Counted from the stretch's first letter, positions 1-6,690 are shown. The stretch: 19,914 nt of DNA from an uncultured Lachnospiraceae bacterium (GCA_910588885.1 CAJUSQ010000045.1:1-19914); one strand, 5' to 3'. Notes: generated by a model not told the origin, from the sequence alone. A program made the numbers and translations.

Positions 1-175
1 CCATTTTATGAGATACCGTTGCCGTGAACAGGATTACCAAATCCGGTGTGCCAATCTGCCGGCTTAAATCCGACCGCATTTTCGTAAATACTTTTGGCTT
101 ATGACTATATTTTATGCAAATTTCTTTATATCGGTTTGCCATCCTCTCATGGCCTCCTATAATCACAATACTCAT
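1..175 (-). CDS. DUF2325 domain protein, N-terminal part (runs off the window)
   Basis: Fifty-eight codons are visible, from the ATG at 173-175 to the left edge, where the gene is cut off. The translation begins MSIVIIGGHERM and contains TPDLVILFTATVSHKM. This is the pattern of DUF2325, a small Rossmann-like family whose biochemical role is not established and whose genes are often found near ferrous iron uptake (feo) genes. The start is supported by an AGGAG ribosome-binding site at about 182-187. The gene was too short for an ORF listing but is clearly real. It has its own promoter and two palindromic operators upstream (listed separately), so it probably starts a regulated transcript. The downstream neighbours are not visible. 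The family call is from recognised sequence pattern; the iron link is inference. Confidence 0.85.
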   Translation of the reverse strand, partial: MSIVIIGGHERMANRYKEICIKYSHKPKVFTKMRSDLSRQIGTPDLVILFTATVSHKM

Positions 176-193
176 ACAAATGCTCCTTTTCCA

Positions 194-209
194 GTTAGTT
201 ACTCCTAAC
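194..209. promoter_or_regulatory. Palindromic operator 2, GTTAG-N6-CTAAC, near the DUF2325 ribosome-binding site
   Basis: The sequence reads GTTAG TTACTC CTAAC, a perfect 5-bp inverted repeat with a 6-bp spacer. It is the same architecture as the site at 284-299, exactly 90 bp away. It sits just upstream of the ribosome-binding site of the DUF2325 gene. The half-site resembles half of the DtxR/IdeR-family iron box (TTAGGTTAG...CTAACCTAA). Assignment to a DtxR-type metal repressor is inference. Confidence 0.55.
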
Positions 210-218
210 CAATATTGT

Positions 219-241
219 TAAAAGAAAATGCCTTACGGCAT
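219..241 (-). promoter_or_regulatory. Small hairpin with T-rich tail in the DUF2325 leader
   Basis: On the minus strand ATGCC-GTAA-GGCAT forms a 5-bp stem with a tetraloop (228-241), followed by TTTTCTTTT (219-227). It lies inside the ~125-nt leader between the promoter and the DUF2325 start. It could be a weak terminator or attenuator, but the stem is short, so function is uncertain. Confidence 0.3.
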
Positions 242-283
242 CCACTACGTTCCCTGTTTTCAGAAATAAGCTTACGGAATTTA

Positions 284-299
284 GTTAGTCTCCACTAAC
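284..299. promoter_or_regulatory. Palindromic operator 1, GTTAG-N6-CTAAC, over the transcription start
   Basis: The sequence GTTAG TCTCCA CTAAC is preceded by TTA, giving TTAGTTAG...CTAACC. It lies about 9 bp downstream of the -10 box of the promoter at 308-336, covering roughly +2 to +17. A repressor bound here would block the promoter. A second copy of the same palindrome occurs at 194-209. The likely binder is a DtxR/MntR/IdeR-type metalloregulator, by half-site similarity and by the DUF2325 link to iron genes (inference). Confidence 0.6.
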
Positions 300-307
300 C
301 CTATTTA

Positions 308-336
308 AGAATAGCAAAATTTGTATGTGATGTCAA
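308..336 (-). promoter_or_regulatory. Sigma-A promoter for the DUF2325 gene
   Basis: On the minus strand, -35 TTGACA (331-336, a perfect match) is followed by 17 bp and then -10 TATTCT (308-313). The predicted start is near 301, at the edge of operator 1, with a leader of about 125 nt before the DUF2325 ATG. The rest of the 176-542 stretch holds the two operators, the leader hairpin and the spoVAC terminator. I see no gene in it. Confidence 0.75.
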
Positions 337-463
337 GAATTATTTCTAAAAAATCAATAACCCATATTACTATTTACAGTTTTTATCCGACCGGAATCAG
401 TCCTTTCACTCACATGCTGTTTCACCGACCGGTTCCATGCATTGCAGCCAATTCCTTCACCGC

Positions 464-499
464 AAAAGGCCGCCCGTTTTTTCATGCCGGACGGCTTTT
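464..499. terminator. Bidirectional-looking intrinsic terminator after spoVAC
   Basis: On the minus strand GCCGTCCG (488-495) pairs with CGGGCGGC (469-476): 8 bp including one G-U, with an 11-nt A-rich loop. AAAA precedes and TTTT follows. It lies ~45 bp past the spoVAC stop and separates that operon from the DUF2325 promoter. Confidence 0.75.
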
Positions 500-542
500 A
501 CATTCTCTGACATCCTTCATTACATTTTCCCGGATCGGTCTG

Positions 543-1007
543 TCACATTCCCGCCATTTTCAACGCCCAATACCCCAGCCCCAACACCCAGCTGGTAAAA
601 ATCCCGTACAAAATCACCGGCCCGGCAATTGTAAAAATCTTACATCCGATCCCGAACACCTGGCCCTCCTTCTTAAATTCAATCGCAGGCGCCGCAACGG
701 AATTGGCAAAACCGGTAATCGGCACCAGAGCCCCGGCCCCGCCCCATTTTGCAATGGAGGGATAGATATTCAGCCCCGTCAAAAGAATACTTAAGAAAAT
801 CAAAATCATGCTGTTCCAGGAGCCGGCCGTTTCCTGATCCAACCCCATATTTCCCGCAATATTCAAAATCACCTGCCCAAGGGTACAGATTATGCCGCCC
901 ACTACAAACGCCTTCGCCATATTGGCCCAAAGGGAATGGGTTGGCGTCACCTGCTTCACATAGTCGTTGTATTCCTGCTGCTGCAGCTCCTTGTCTGCCT
1001 GTGTCAT
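543..1007 (-). CDS. spoVAC: Stage V sporulation protein AC (SpoVAC)
   Basis: SpoVAC is an inner spore membrane protein of the SpoVA channel, which moves Ca2+-dipicolinic acid into the forespore and out at germination; in Bacillus subtilis SpoVAC has mechanosensitive channel properties. From the ATG at 1005-1007 the protein has 154 residues, the usual family length. Family motifs are AFVVGGIICTLGQ (residues 33-45), LLTGLNIYPSIAKWGGAGALVPITGFANS (about 75-103, an interrupted hydrophobic stretch) and PAIEFKKEGQVFG (107-119). Several hydrophobic segments alternate with short loops. The start is not certain: an ATG at 1034 has no ribosome-binding site, whereas a GTG at 1058 follows GCAGGAAGGAG. 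The gene lies ~200 bp after spoVAB across a repeat-filled gap, and spoVAD does not follow. A terminator lies downstream. Confidence 0.93.
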   Translation of the reverse strand: MTQADKELQQQEYNDYVKQVTPTHSLWANMAKAFVVGGIICTLGQVILNIAGNMGLDQETAGSWNSMILIFLSILLTGLNIYPSIAKWGGAGALVPITGFANSVAAPAIEFKKEGQVFGIGCKIFTIAGPVILYGIFTSWVLGLGYWALKMAGM

Positions 1008-1127
1008 TGTTTCTTCCGCCCGTTTTTCACTCATATATTTAACCGTGCTTACCTGCACTACTCCTTCCTGCTGCAATTGATCATCGTTTTTGTACCCGGC
1101 TCCCGCCAGGCCGTCCTTTTACCATTT

Positions 1128-1208
1128 GCTTCCCGTTACCCTCGCCCTATTATTCCCGTTTCATTTACCCCCGTCGTCCCCGTTTCACTCGCCCCGTCGT
1201 TCCCGTTT
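1128..1208. repeat. Degenerate ~23-bp tandem repeat between spoVAB and spoVAC
   Basis: Read on the minus strand, three units begin with AAACGGG: 1186-1208 (23 bp), 1162-1185 (24 bp) and 1139-1161 (23 bp). A partial fourth unit begins TAACGGGAAGC at 1128-1138. The first unit abuts the spoVAB stop codon. G-rich half-units such as AACGACGGGG are shared by the first two copies. No gene or promoter is apparent in this 199-bp gap. Confidence 0.75.
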
Positions 1209-1629
1209 AATTGGCCATATGGTTCCAGTAAAAATAAAAAGCCCCGGCCATCTTCCCAAATGCCATGGCCACCAGCACCCAGTCCTGCCCGACCTTCATC
1301 TTCGTCCTCCGGAACATAATCGGAAAGGCATTCAGAATCTCCGCCAAAGCCACGGCCAGGCATCCGGTATAAATCCCCGCCGACAGCCCGAATGCCCAAA
1401 GCAGGGGATTCCCAAAGGGAAGGGAAACCGGGAACAGGGAGATCAGGTTCCCGAACACCCCGCCGAAAAAAATGACGTTTTCATAGGTCAGCACATAACC
1501 GGAAGTATGGGTCTTCCCGGCAAAACGCGGGATTACCCCCAGGGTAATGACAAAGGCAAATACCGCTGCCGATACGGCAAACCCGCCGGCAAGCCCAATC
1601 AGTCCCAGAAAAATTTCTCTAATCCACAT
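1207..1629 (-). CDS. spoVAB: Stage V sporulation protein AB (SpoVAB)
   Basis: This small integral membrane protein is encoded in the forespore spoVA operon, whose products move dipicolinic acid; its individual role is poorly defined. The start is the ATG at 1627-1629 (MWIREIFLGLIGLAGG), giving 140 residues, the family size. It overlaps the end of spoVAA by 11 bp, and AGGAAGGG upstream serves as ribosome-binding site. Motifs are GLAGGFAVSAAVFAF near the N-terminus, LGVIPRFA, GLSAGIYTGCLAVALAEILNAFPI (a family-typical stretch with a conserved Glu in a membrane segment) and a C-terminal AMAFGKMAGAFYFYW. Four to five membrane segments are expected. The overlap with spoVAA indicates translational coupling. 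Confidence 0.92.
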   Translation of the reverse strand: MWIREIFLGLIGLAGGFAVSAAVFAFVITLGVIPRFAGKTHTSGYVLTYENVIFFGGVFGNLISLFPVSLPFGNPLLWAFGLSAGIYTGCLAVALAEILNAFPIMFRRTKMKVGQDWVLVAMAFGKMAGAFYFYWNHMAN

Positions 1630-2257
1630 CAATGCTCGTACCCTTCCTGCTGCTGTTTTCAATAAAGGTAGTATCCACATCTTCCTCGTACATCCGCATC
1701 TGCACCTGCATGGGCGTAGGGTCATGGGTCACCTTTTTCCGGCCGAAATGGTTAAAAAAGACCAGGATCCCCAGGCCCAGGCCAATGGAATAGCAGATCT
1801 CCAGGGACGTAAAGCCGCTGGAAGCCTTTCCTGTTACCTGCCGGTAAAATTCTGCAAACACATCCGAAACACCCACGTCATTGTTAAAAGTCATGATTGT
1901 AAAAGCAGATCCGAAAAAAATCAGAATACACAAAAGGGCTGCTTTCAAAACCCCCAGCCACTTCGGTACCTCCTTGGGAATATATTCCAGTACAAAATCC
2001 CCGTAGCCCTCGTTTTGTACCTCCAGGCCGGGATATTCCTTTCCGATCAGCTCTATGATCTTTAAAATGGAAATCACCGCCATCTGGGACTTCTGTTTCC
2101 CGGAAACAGGGGTATGGAAATGGTATACCTTCATGGTTTTCAGCTTATTCACCACGGATTTGTCCGTGCAGGTCAGGCTTGCAATATCGTTTAAAGTAAC
2201 CGAGGGAAGGGTGACCTTGACATTCTGCTCCACCTTGATATAGACAGTCTCACTCAT
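1619..2257 (-). CDS. spoVAA: Stage V sporulation protein AA (SpoVAA)
   Basis: SpoVAA is the first classical gene product of the spoVA operon, needed for dipicolinic acid uptake into the forespore. The protein has 212 residues. The N-terminal soluble half starts MSETVYIKVEQNVKVT and has the family pattern of an early beta-rich domain (VTLNDIASLTC). It is followed by two hydrophobic segments at about residues 103-125 (WLGVLKAALLCILIFFGSAF) and 153-172 (ICYSIGLGLGILVFF), then PTPMQVQMRMYEEDVDTTFIE, which is typical of the C-terminal tail. The start ATG at 2257 is preceded by GGAGCGG-type sequence (TGAAAGGAGCGGCA). It lies 33 bp after orf69 and overlaps spoVAB by 11 bp. Confidence 0.93.
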   Translation of the reverse strand: MSETVYIKVEQNVKVTLPSVTLNDIASLTCTDKSVVNKLKTMKVYHFHTPVSGKQKSQMAVISILKIIELIGKEYPGLEVQNEGYGDFVLEYIPKEVPKWLGVLKAALLCILIFFGSAFTIMTFNNDVGVSDVFAEFYRQVTGKASSGFTSLEICYSIGLGLGILVFFNHFGRKKVTHDPTPMQVQMRMYEEDVDTTFIENSSRKGTSIDVD

Positions 2258-2290
2258 TGCCGCTCCTTTCAGACCCTTTTAGCCCATTCT

Positions 2291-2500
2291 TTATACTTCG
2301 TCTTCCCAAAACAGGAAGTTTTTTTCTTCTCCCGGGCCTTTTTGTCCTGTCCTTAAATGTTCCGCCTGCTCGTTTCGAACAAGTGTTCCATCTGTAATCT
2401 CCGTTTTCTCCTTCGCATAATTCAGATAATAAAAAATACCTCCCACAATGGCAAGGATCACCACTGACAGAAGGCACATGCGATACAACTTATGGCTCAT
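2291..2500 (-). CDS. Small single-span membrane protein, first gene of the spoVA operon
   Basis: This 69-residue protein has one N-terminal membrane segment (residues about 8-26, MCLLSVVILAIVGGIFYYL) preceded by a positive residue pair, so the C-terminus is probably outside the cytoplasm. The tail is charged and ends FLFWEDEV. The start ATG follows GGAAGTGAAGGT. It is the first gene downstream of a strong sigma-G promoter match at 2532-2560 and only 33 bp before spoVAA, so it should be made in the forespore together with SpoVA proteins. I do not recognise the family. Another ORF in a different frame (2250-2477) overlaps it and is judged a shadow, because only this frame has a start with a ribosome-binding site and a membrane segment. 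Confidence 0.7.
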   Translation of the reverse strand: MSHKLYRMCLLSVVILAIVGGIFYYLNYAKEKTEITDGTLVRNEQAEHLRTGQKGPGEEKNFLFWEDEV

Positions 2501-2531
2501 ACCTTCACTTCCTTCTTTTTTCTTTGGGAGG

Positions 2532-2560
2532 TAGTATGTGTATTTTTTTCAAAATTATGC
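2532..2560 (-). promoter_or_regulatory. Sigma-G (forespore) promoter for orf69-spoVAA-spoVAB-spoVAC
   Basis: On the minus strand, -35 GCATA (2556-2560), spacer of 17 bp (2539-2555) and -10 CATACTA (2532-2538). This fits the Bacillus sigma-G consensus (GnATR, 17-18 bp, CATnnTA), and spoVA is a known sigma-G regulon member. Transcription would start near 2525, about 25 nt upstream of the orf69 ATG. Confidence 0.75.
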
Positions 2561-2566
2561 AATTTT

Positions 2567-2620
2567 AAATTCCTGCTTTTTCTAAATCATCTGCTTTTCC
2601 AAATTCATCTACTTTTCCAA
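2567..2620. repeat. 18-bp tandem repeat, three copies, across the stop codon of the sugar-binding lipoprotein
   Basis: Read on the minus strand the units are TTGGAAAAGTAGATGAAT (2603-2620), TTGGAAAAGCAGATGATT (2585-2602) and TAGAAAAAGCAGGAATTT (2567-2584). The TAG in the first unit (2609-2611) is the stop codon of the upstream gene. In the second unit that position is CAG. Confidence 0.8.
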
Positions 2621-3664
2621 AAATTCCTCTACACGGTCTTTCGTCACCTTCTCATAGGACAGATAGCAGTATTTTCCGTCCTCAAATTCCATTTCTTTCA
2701 GCAGCTCTTCCAACCCTTCCCCGGACACCAGGGCCACCGCCAGCCTTGCCATGGCTTCTGCCTGCCCCTCCTTATCGTTGTAGACCGTTCCGGAAAGCCG
2801 TCCGTCCTTTACCGCCTCCAGCCCTTCGTCCGTCCCGTCGATTCCGAAAAAGACCGGCAGCGCCGATTCCGTATAATTTAATTTTTCATAGGCATCCAGC
2901 GCCCCAAGGGCCATGTCGTCATTATTGGCCAGCACAAGTTCAATTTGATTCCGGTACTGCCCGATCATCTGCATCATCCGGTTCTGGGCCTGGGCACGGT
3001 TCCAGTTCGCAATCCCGTAGCTTAATTTTTCCAGCTCAATCCCGCTGTTTTTCAAGGTTTCCACCACGCTTTCCGTACGGATAATCGTGTCCTGATGGCC
3101 CGGCTCCCCTTCCAGTACCACATACTGGATCTTGCCGTCCTTATTGCGGTCTGTCTGGGCCGCTTCTTTCATCCGGTCCGCCGCAAGCTCCCCCTGCAGA
3201 ATGCCGGACTGCTCCGCATCCGCACCGATATAGTAAAGCTTATCCCACTGCATCATATCCTCTGCTACCGGCTCCCGGTTAAAAAAAATGATGGGAACGT
3301 CATACTCCCGGGCCAGGTCTATAATTTCCGAAGGGTTCGCCCGGTCTACCAGATTTACGCACAAAACATTGCAGCCCGCGTCAATCAGCTCCTTCACCTG
3401 GTCATCCTGGGTCCGCTGGGAGCCTGCCGCGTCCCTGACCGTTATCATGGTTTCAAATTCCTCCGTTTCAAACTCCCTGATCCGCTCCCTTAAACAGTCC
3501 AGCAGCTGGTTGAGAAAAGTATCGCTCTGGTCATAATAAGCAACTCCAATATGTACTTTCCCGGCCGAATCCGGCTGCTGCTTCCCACAGCTGCATAAAA
3601 ACAGGGCCATGCAGGAAATCATGCAAAAAACCATCCCTGCCCCAATCAAACCCTTTTCCCTCAT
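2609..3664 (-). CDS. Galactose/glucose-binding lipoprotein, canonical order (MglB-like), in the sensor operon
   Basis: A periplasmic-type sugar-binding protein anchored as a lipoprotein. The start is the ATG at 3662-3664, after AGGGAGGTGGCGGC; the longer frame upstream is translated 41-bp repeat. The signal peptide ends in lipobox L23-C24-S25-C26. Aligned by eye to E. coli MglB, sugar contacts are present: D48/F50, N129 (FFNREP), H190-D192-R196 (GEPGHQD), W221, N248-D249 (ANNDD), D276 (FGID) and N296. The Ca2+-binding loop D172-RNKDGKI-Q180 is intact. Length is 351 residues, close to the family norm. The order of elements is canonical, beta1 first. It is the last gene of the response regulator-kinase-binding protein cluster, so a role as sugar sensor input rather than transport is inferred. 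No clear terminator follows. Confidence 0.88.
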   Translation of the reverse strand: MREKGLIGAGMVFCMISCMALFLCSCGKQQPDSAGKVHIGVAYYDQSDTFLNQLLDCLRERIREFETEEFETMITVRDAAGSQRTQDDQVKELIDAGCNVLCVNLVDRANPSEIIDLAREYDVPIIFFNREPVAEDMMQWDKLYYIGADAEQSGILQGELAADRMKEAAQTDRNKDGKIQYVVLEGEPGHQDTIIRTESVVETLKNSGIELEKLSYGIANWNRAQAQNRMMQMIGQYRNQIELVLANNDDMALGALDAYEKLNYTESALPVFFGIDGTDEGLEAVKDGRLSGTVYNDKEGQAEAMARLAVALVSGEGLEELLKEMEFEDGKYCYLSYEKVTKDRVEEFLEK

Positions 3665-3692
3665 GCCGCCACCTCCCTGACATTCCGTTCTC

Positions 3693-3782
3693 CCGGCTTT
3701 TATTTCCCCGGAATTTACTTTCCTCTGTTCTTTCCGGCTTTTATTTCCCCGGAATTTACTTTCCTCTGTTCTTTCCGGCTTT
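3693..3782. repeat. Perfect 41-bp tandem duplication between the two sensor binding-protein genes
   Basis: Two identical 41-bp units (3693-3733 and 3734-3774) are followed by an 8-bp partial third unit, CCGGCTTT (3775-3782). The period is not a multiple of three and the gap is non-coding. It lies between the stop of the membrane-anchored binding protein (3813) and the ribosome-binding site of the lipoprotein gene. Confidence 0.88.
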
Positions 3783-3812
3783 CCCCTGGGCGCCAATCAA
3801 TCCCGCTGTTTT

Positions 3813-4796
3813 TTATTGACTCATTGTAAAAAGAATCTCCTGGTTTTCTTTTGTAAACAGCGTATCCCTCCGCATCACCGTATAGGACACCTCCTGGTCT
3901 TGCAGCTCATAAAAGTAATTCCCAAGGCTTTTTGCAATTGCCGTCAGGCTCTGATAACCAATGCTGAAATCATCCGGAACCACCAGGCACCGGGCCGCGC
4001 CGGTATCCAAATAGTAAACCGCTTCCGTGGAATTGCCGATCCCGTATACCAACGCCCCATGCAGGTCATTGGCCGACGCACATTCCCCGGCCATAGTCAG
4101 GCTGCCGTCATCCAGGGCAATAACAAAATCCACCTTCGGCTGTTCGACAAACGTCTTCTCCCCTTCTTCCTGAAATGTCCCGCAGACGGCCCAAAGCTCC
4201 TGTGCCCCCTTGTCCGCAACCGCTTCCCGGAATCCGGCCATCCGCTCCAGGGCTGCCACGGAATTTGCTTCTTCCGCTATCAGGCCAAAGGTCTTCCCGT
4301 CCAGCCTTCCGCTGTAGTCCTCTAAAAGCTCCTCTGCCAGGGCCTTCCCCATTCCCCGATGGTCCGCCTCCGTTACCGGAATGCCCGTCCCGCTTTCCGG
4401 GTCCTCCTCCTTCGGCAAATTTTGTCCTACCAGCATAACCGGAACCCTTTTTGCGATCTTTTGAAGCATTTTCCCGGTATCGGCTCCCGGAACCGGCTGC
4501 ACAATGACTGCATCGGCCCCGTTTTCGATTTCCCGCAGAATCACATCCCGTTCTTCTTCCAATGTCAGGCCCGCGCCTGTACTGACTACAAACATCTCAA
4601 TTTTCTGATCCTGTGCCGCCATCCGAAGCCCGTATTTAAAGGCCGTCCATTGGTTGTCTTCGGAATCCTGCACAATCACGGAAACCCGGGCCAGGTCCTC
4701 TTCGTTATTTTCCAGAATCATCACAAAGGCCAGCAGGACTACCATCAGCGCCAGCCCGAATTCCAGCAGCAAATACATTCTTTTATTATTCTTCAT
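3813..4796 (-). CDS. Membrane-anchored periplasmic-binding protein (sugar-binding, type 1 fold), sensor partner
   Basis: This 327-residue protein has an uncleaved-looking N-terminal membrane segment (residues 7-28, LLLEFGLALMVVLLAFVMIL) with no lipobox or obvious signal peptidase site. A Peripl_BP_4-type domain follows: VSVIVQDSEDNQWTAFKYGL (beta1-alpha1), ADAVIVQP, VPVMLVGQN, KTFGLIAEE, VDFVIALDDGSLTMA and a C-terminal DDFSIGYQSLTAIAK. The ATG overlaps the histidine kinase stop by 11 bp, and GAGGAAGCAAGG precedes it, so the pair is translationally coupled. By analogy with XylFII-LytS of Clostridium beijerinckii, a membrane-tethered sugar-binding protein could present ligand to the kinase outside the membrane. 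The ligand cannot be read from the sequence: the MglB contact residues are not conserved here. Confidence 0.82.
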   Translation of the reverse strand: MKNNKRMYLLLEFGLALMVVLLAFVMILENNEEDLARVSVIVQDSEDNQWTAFKYGLRMAAQDQKIEMFVVSTGAGLTLEEERDVILREIENGADAVIVQPVPGADTGKMLQKIAKRVPVMLVGQNLPKEEDPESGTGIPVTEADHRGMGKALAEELLEDYSGRLDGKTFGLIAEEANSVAALERMAGFREAVADKGAQELWAVCGTFQEEGEKTFVEQPKVDFVIALDDGSLTMAGECASANDLHGALVYGIGNSTEAVYYLDTGAARCLVVPDDFSIGYQSLTAIAKSLGNYFYELQDQEVSYTVMRRDTLFTKENQEILFTMSQ

Positions 4797-6690
4797 CCTT
4801 GCTTCCTCTGTTCACGGTTCCTGCCGGCACAAACTTCCTTCCCCCGGCGTCCGCCATTTCTTCCTTCCAATACAGGGGCCCCTGCTCCAGGATCTTCCGG
4901 TTTTCCTCTGTAAAAGGAATTGCCGGCATCAAAATGGAAACCGTGGTGCCCTCATCCGGCTCGCTTTCCACCTGAAGCCCGTATTCCTTTCCAAACAGGA
5001 TCTGAATCCGGTGATTCACATTCACAAGGCCCACGCCGGAGCCATGCTTATGAACCCGGCTGCTGTCCGTAAGCAGGAATTCCACTTCCTCCTTAGACAT
5101 CCCGATCCCGTTATCTATCACTGAAAGGCGGATTTTCCCGTCCTCCTGTCTGCCTGCCACCCGGATCTCCCCGCAGTCATCCATCCCCACTACCCCGTAA
5201 TTGATGGCATTTTCCAAAAGCGGCTGGAGAATCAGCTTGACGGTGCAGCAGGCTTCTATGCTTTTTTCCACATCAAATACAAAGGAGAACCGGTTTTTGT
5301 ATCTAATTTTCTGAATATTCAGATAACTCTTGGCATGCTGCAGCTCATCCTGCATCCGGATGACCGTACGTCCTTTGGAAAGGCTGATCCGAAACAGCCG
5401 CGCCAGCTGGGAAATCATAAATACCGCTTCGTCATTCCGCTCGCCTTCCACCATCCAGGTGATGGAATCCAGGGCATTGTATAAAAAATGAGGGTTAATC
5501 TGGCTTTGCAGGGCATCCAGCTCGCTCTTTCTCCGCTCATTCTGCTCCAGCACAATTTTGCGCATCAAGGTATCAATCTGTTCATAAGACCGCTGTATGG
5601 ATTCTCCCAAATGCCGGATTTCCCTGGAGCCGCCGATGTAAATTTCCGGCTGCTCCCCCGCTTCATATTCCATTACGGAATCATTTAACTTCAAAATCGG
5701 GCTGGAAATCCGAAGGGAAACCACCCGGTTGATTACGCCCAGCATCAAGGCCATCAAAAGCATGACCATTATAATAAAATACCGGATATCGAACATCCCG
5801 TAGGTAAACGCGGAATCCGGGATCACCCCTACCAGCTTCCAGCCGGTATAGCTGATGGTGTTGACAATCACCTTCCTCCGCTCCCCTTCAAAGGTTTCCT
5901 CATAGACCCCGTCCTTATAAGAAGCCGCCGTCCGGCTGTTTTCCTGAAAAATGCCGTTGGAAATCTGAATCTGCCGCATATGATAGATAATCTGGCCGTT
6001 GCTGTCGCAGAGATAATAATACTGGCCGTTGTTGGAGGTATTGATTTGCTTCATCATCCGGGCAATGCCGGAATAATCCATATCTACAAGCAGGACACCA
6101 GTTTGTGATTCCCCATGGTTCGTAAGCTCCACCACCCGGCTTAAGGAAATCACCCAGTAGTACCGGAAGGTATCGTCTTCAAACAGGTTCTGGATATGGG
6201 GCGTGGAAAAATGCATGTTCTCCATTTCCGCCCTGGCCTGCACATACCAGTCCTGCTTTGTCACATTGGGGTCCTCCTTCTGGGACGCCACCGGTTCTGC
6301 CGCCATCAGGCTTCCATAGCTATTGTAAACGGCGATGCTTTTTAAATTGTCCCGGTTCGCGGTATACAGCAGGTTCATTCCCCGCTGGATGTCATTGTCC
6401 GAACTGGAAAAATCATTTTCTTTTATGACATTATAATATACCGCATCCGAAATCTGCCGCATGCTTACCAGGTAATCTTCCAGATTCTCCCCGGCCTGCT
6501 CCATCAGCATCTGGGTACTCCGAATGGTTTCCTGCCGGGTCGAAACGGAAAACCGGACGTACATCACAATGCCCAGGGTCAGCATAATCGAAATCGAGAT
6601 TCCCGAAAACACAATCATAATCGTAGACTGCATCCCCCTCGGCTTCCATTGGCCCCGGCGTTTTAACCGCTTATTCCTCACGTTCCCCAT
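4786..6690 (-). CDS. YesM/LytS-type sensor histidine kinase
   Basis: The protein has 634 residues from the ATG at 6690. In order: membrane segment 1 (about 22-45), a ~255-residue extracellular sensor of dCache-like pattern (contains KQDWYVQA and YTGWKLVGVIPDS near its end), membrane segment 2 (about 303-325), a HAMP-like linker (SLRISSPILKLNDSV), a His_kinase domain with QINPHFLYNALDSI (phospho-acceptor H401), and a HATPase_c domain with N494 (LLENAINYG), the G1 box DNGIG (526-530) and the G2 box GSGVGL (550-555). It overlaps the regulator gene by 20 bp and the next binding-protein gene by 11 bp. An ATG at 6633 after GAGGGGG is an alternative start. It likely phosphorylates the adjacent YesN-type regulator in response to sugar detected by the binding proteins. 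Confidence 0.92.
   Translation of the reverse strand: MGNVRNKRLKRRGQWKPRGMQSTIMIVFSGISISIMLTLGIVMYVRFSVSTRQETIRSTQMLMEQAGENLEDYLVSMRQISDAVYYNVIKENDFSSSDNDIQRGMNLLYTANRDNLKSIAVYNSYGSLMAAEPVASQKEDPNVTKQDWYVQARAEMENMHFSTPHIQNLFEDDTFRYYWVISLSRVVELTNHGESQTGVLLVDMDYSGIARMMKQINTSNNGQYYYLCDSNGQIIYHMRQIQISNGIFQENSRTAASYKDGVYEETFEGERRKVIVNTISYTGWKLVGVIPDSAFTYGMFDIRYFIIMVMLLMALMLGVINRVVSLRISSPILKLNDSVMEYEAGEQPEIYIGGSREIRHLGESIQRSYEQIDTLMRKIVLEQNERRKSELDALQSQINPHFLYNALDSITWMVEGERNDEAVFMISQLARLFRISLSKGRTVIRMQDELQHAKSYLNIQKIRYKNRFSFVFDVEKSIEACCTVKLILQPLLENAINYGVVGMDDCGEIRVAGRQEDGKIRLSVIDNGIGMSKEEVEFLLTDSSRVHKHGSGVGLVNVNHRIQILFGKEYGLQVESEPDEGTTVSILMPAIPFTEENRKILEQGPLYWKEEMADAGGRKFVPAGTVNRGSKDEE

Noticed and set aside
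2250..2477. Minus-strand ORF overlapping orf69 in another frame
   Set aside because: No start with ribosome-binding site. The competing frame 2291-2500 has both, plus a membrane segment and a fitting promoter.
3665..3796. 44-residue N-terminal extension of the sugar-binding lipoprotein
   Set aside because: It is a translation of the 41-bp repeats; the signal peptide and ribosome-binding site place the start at 3664.
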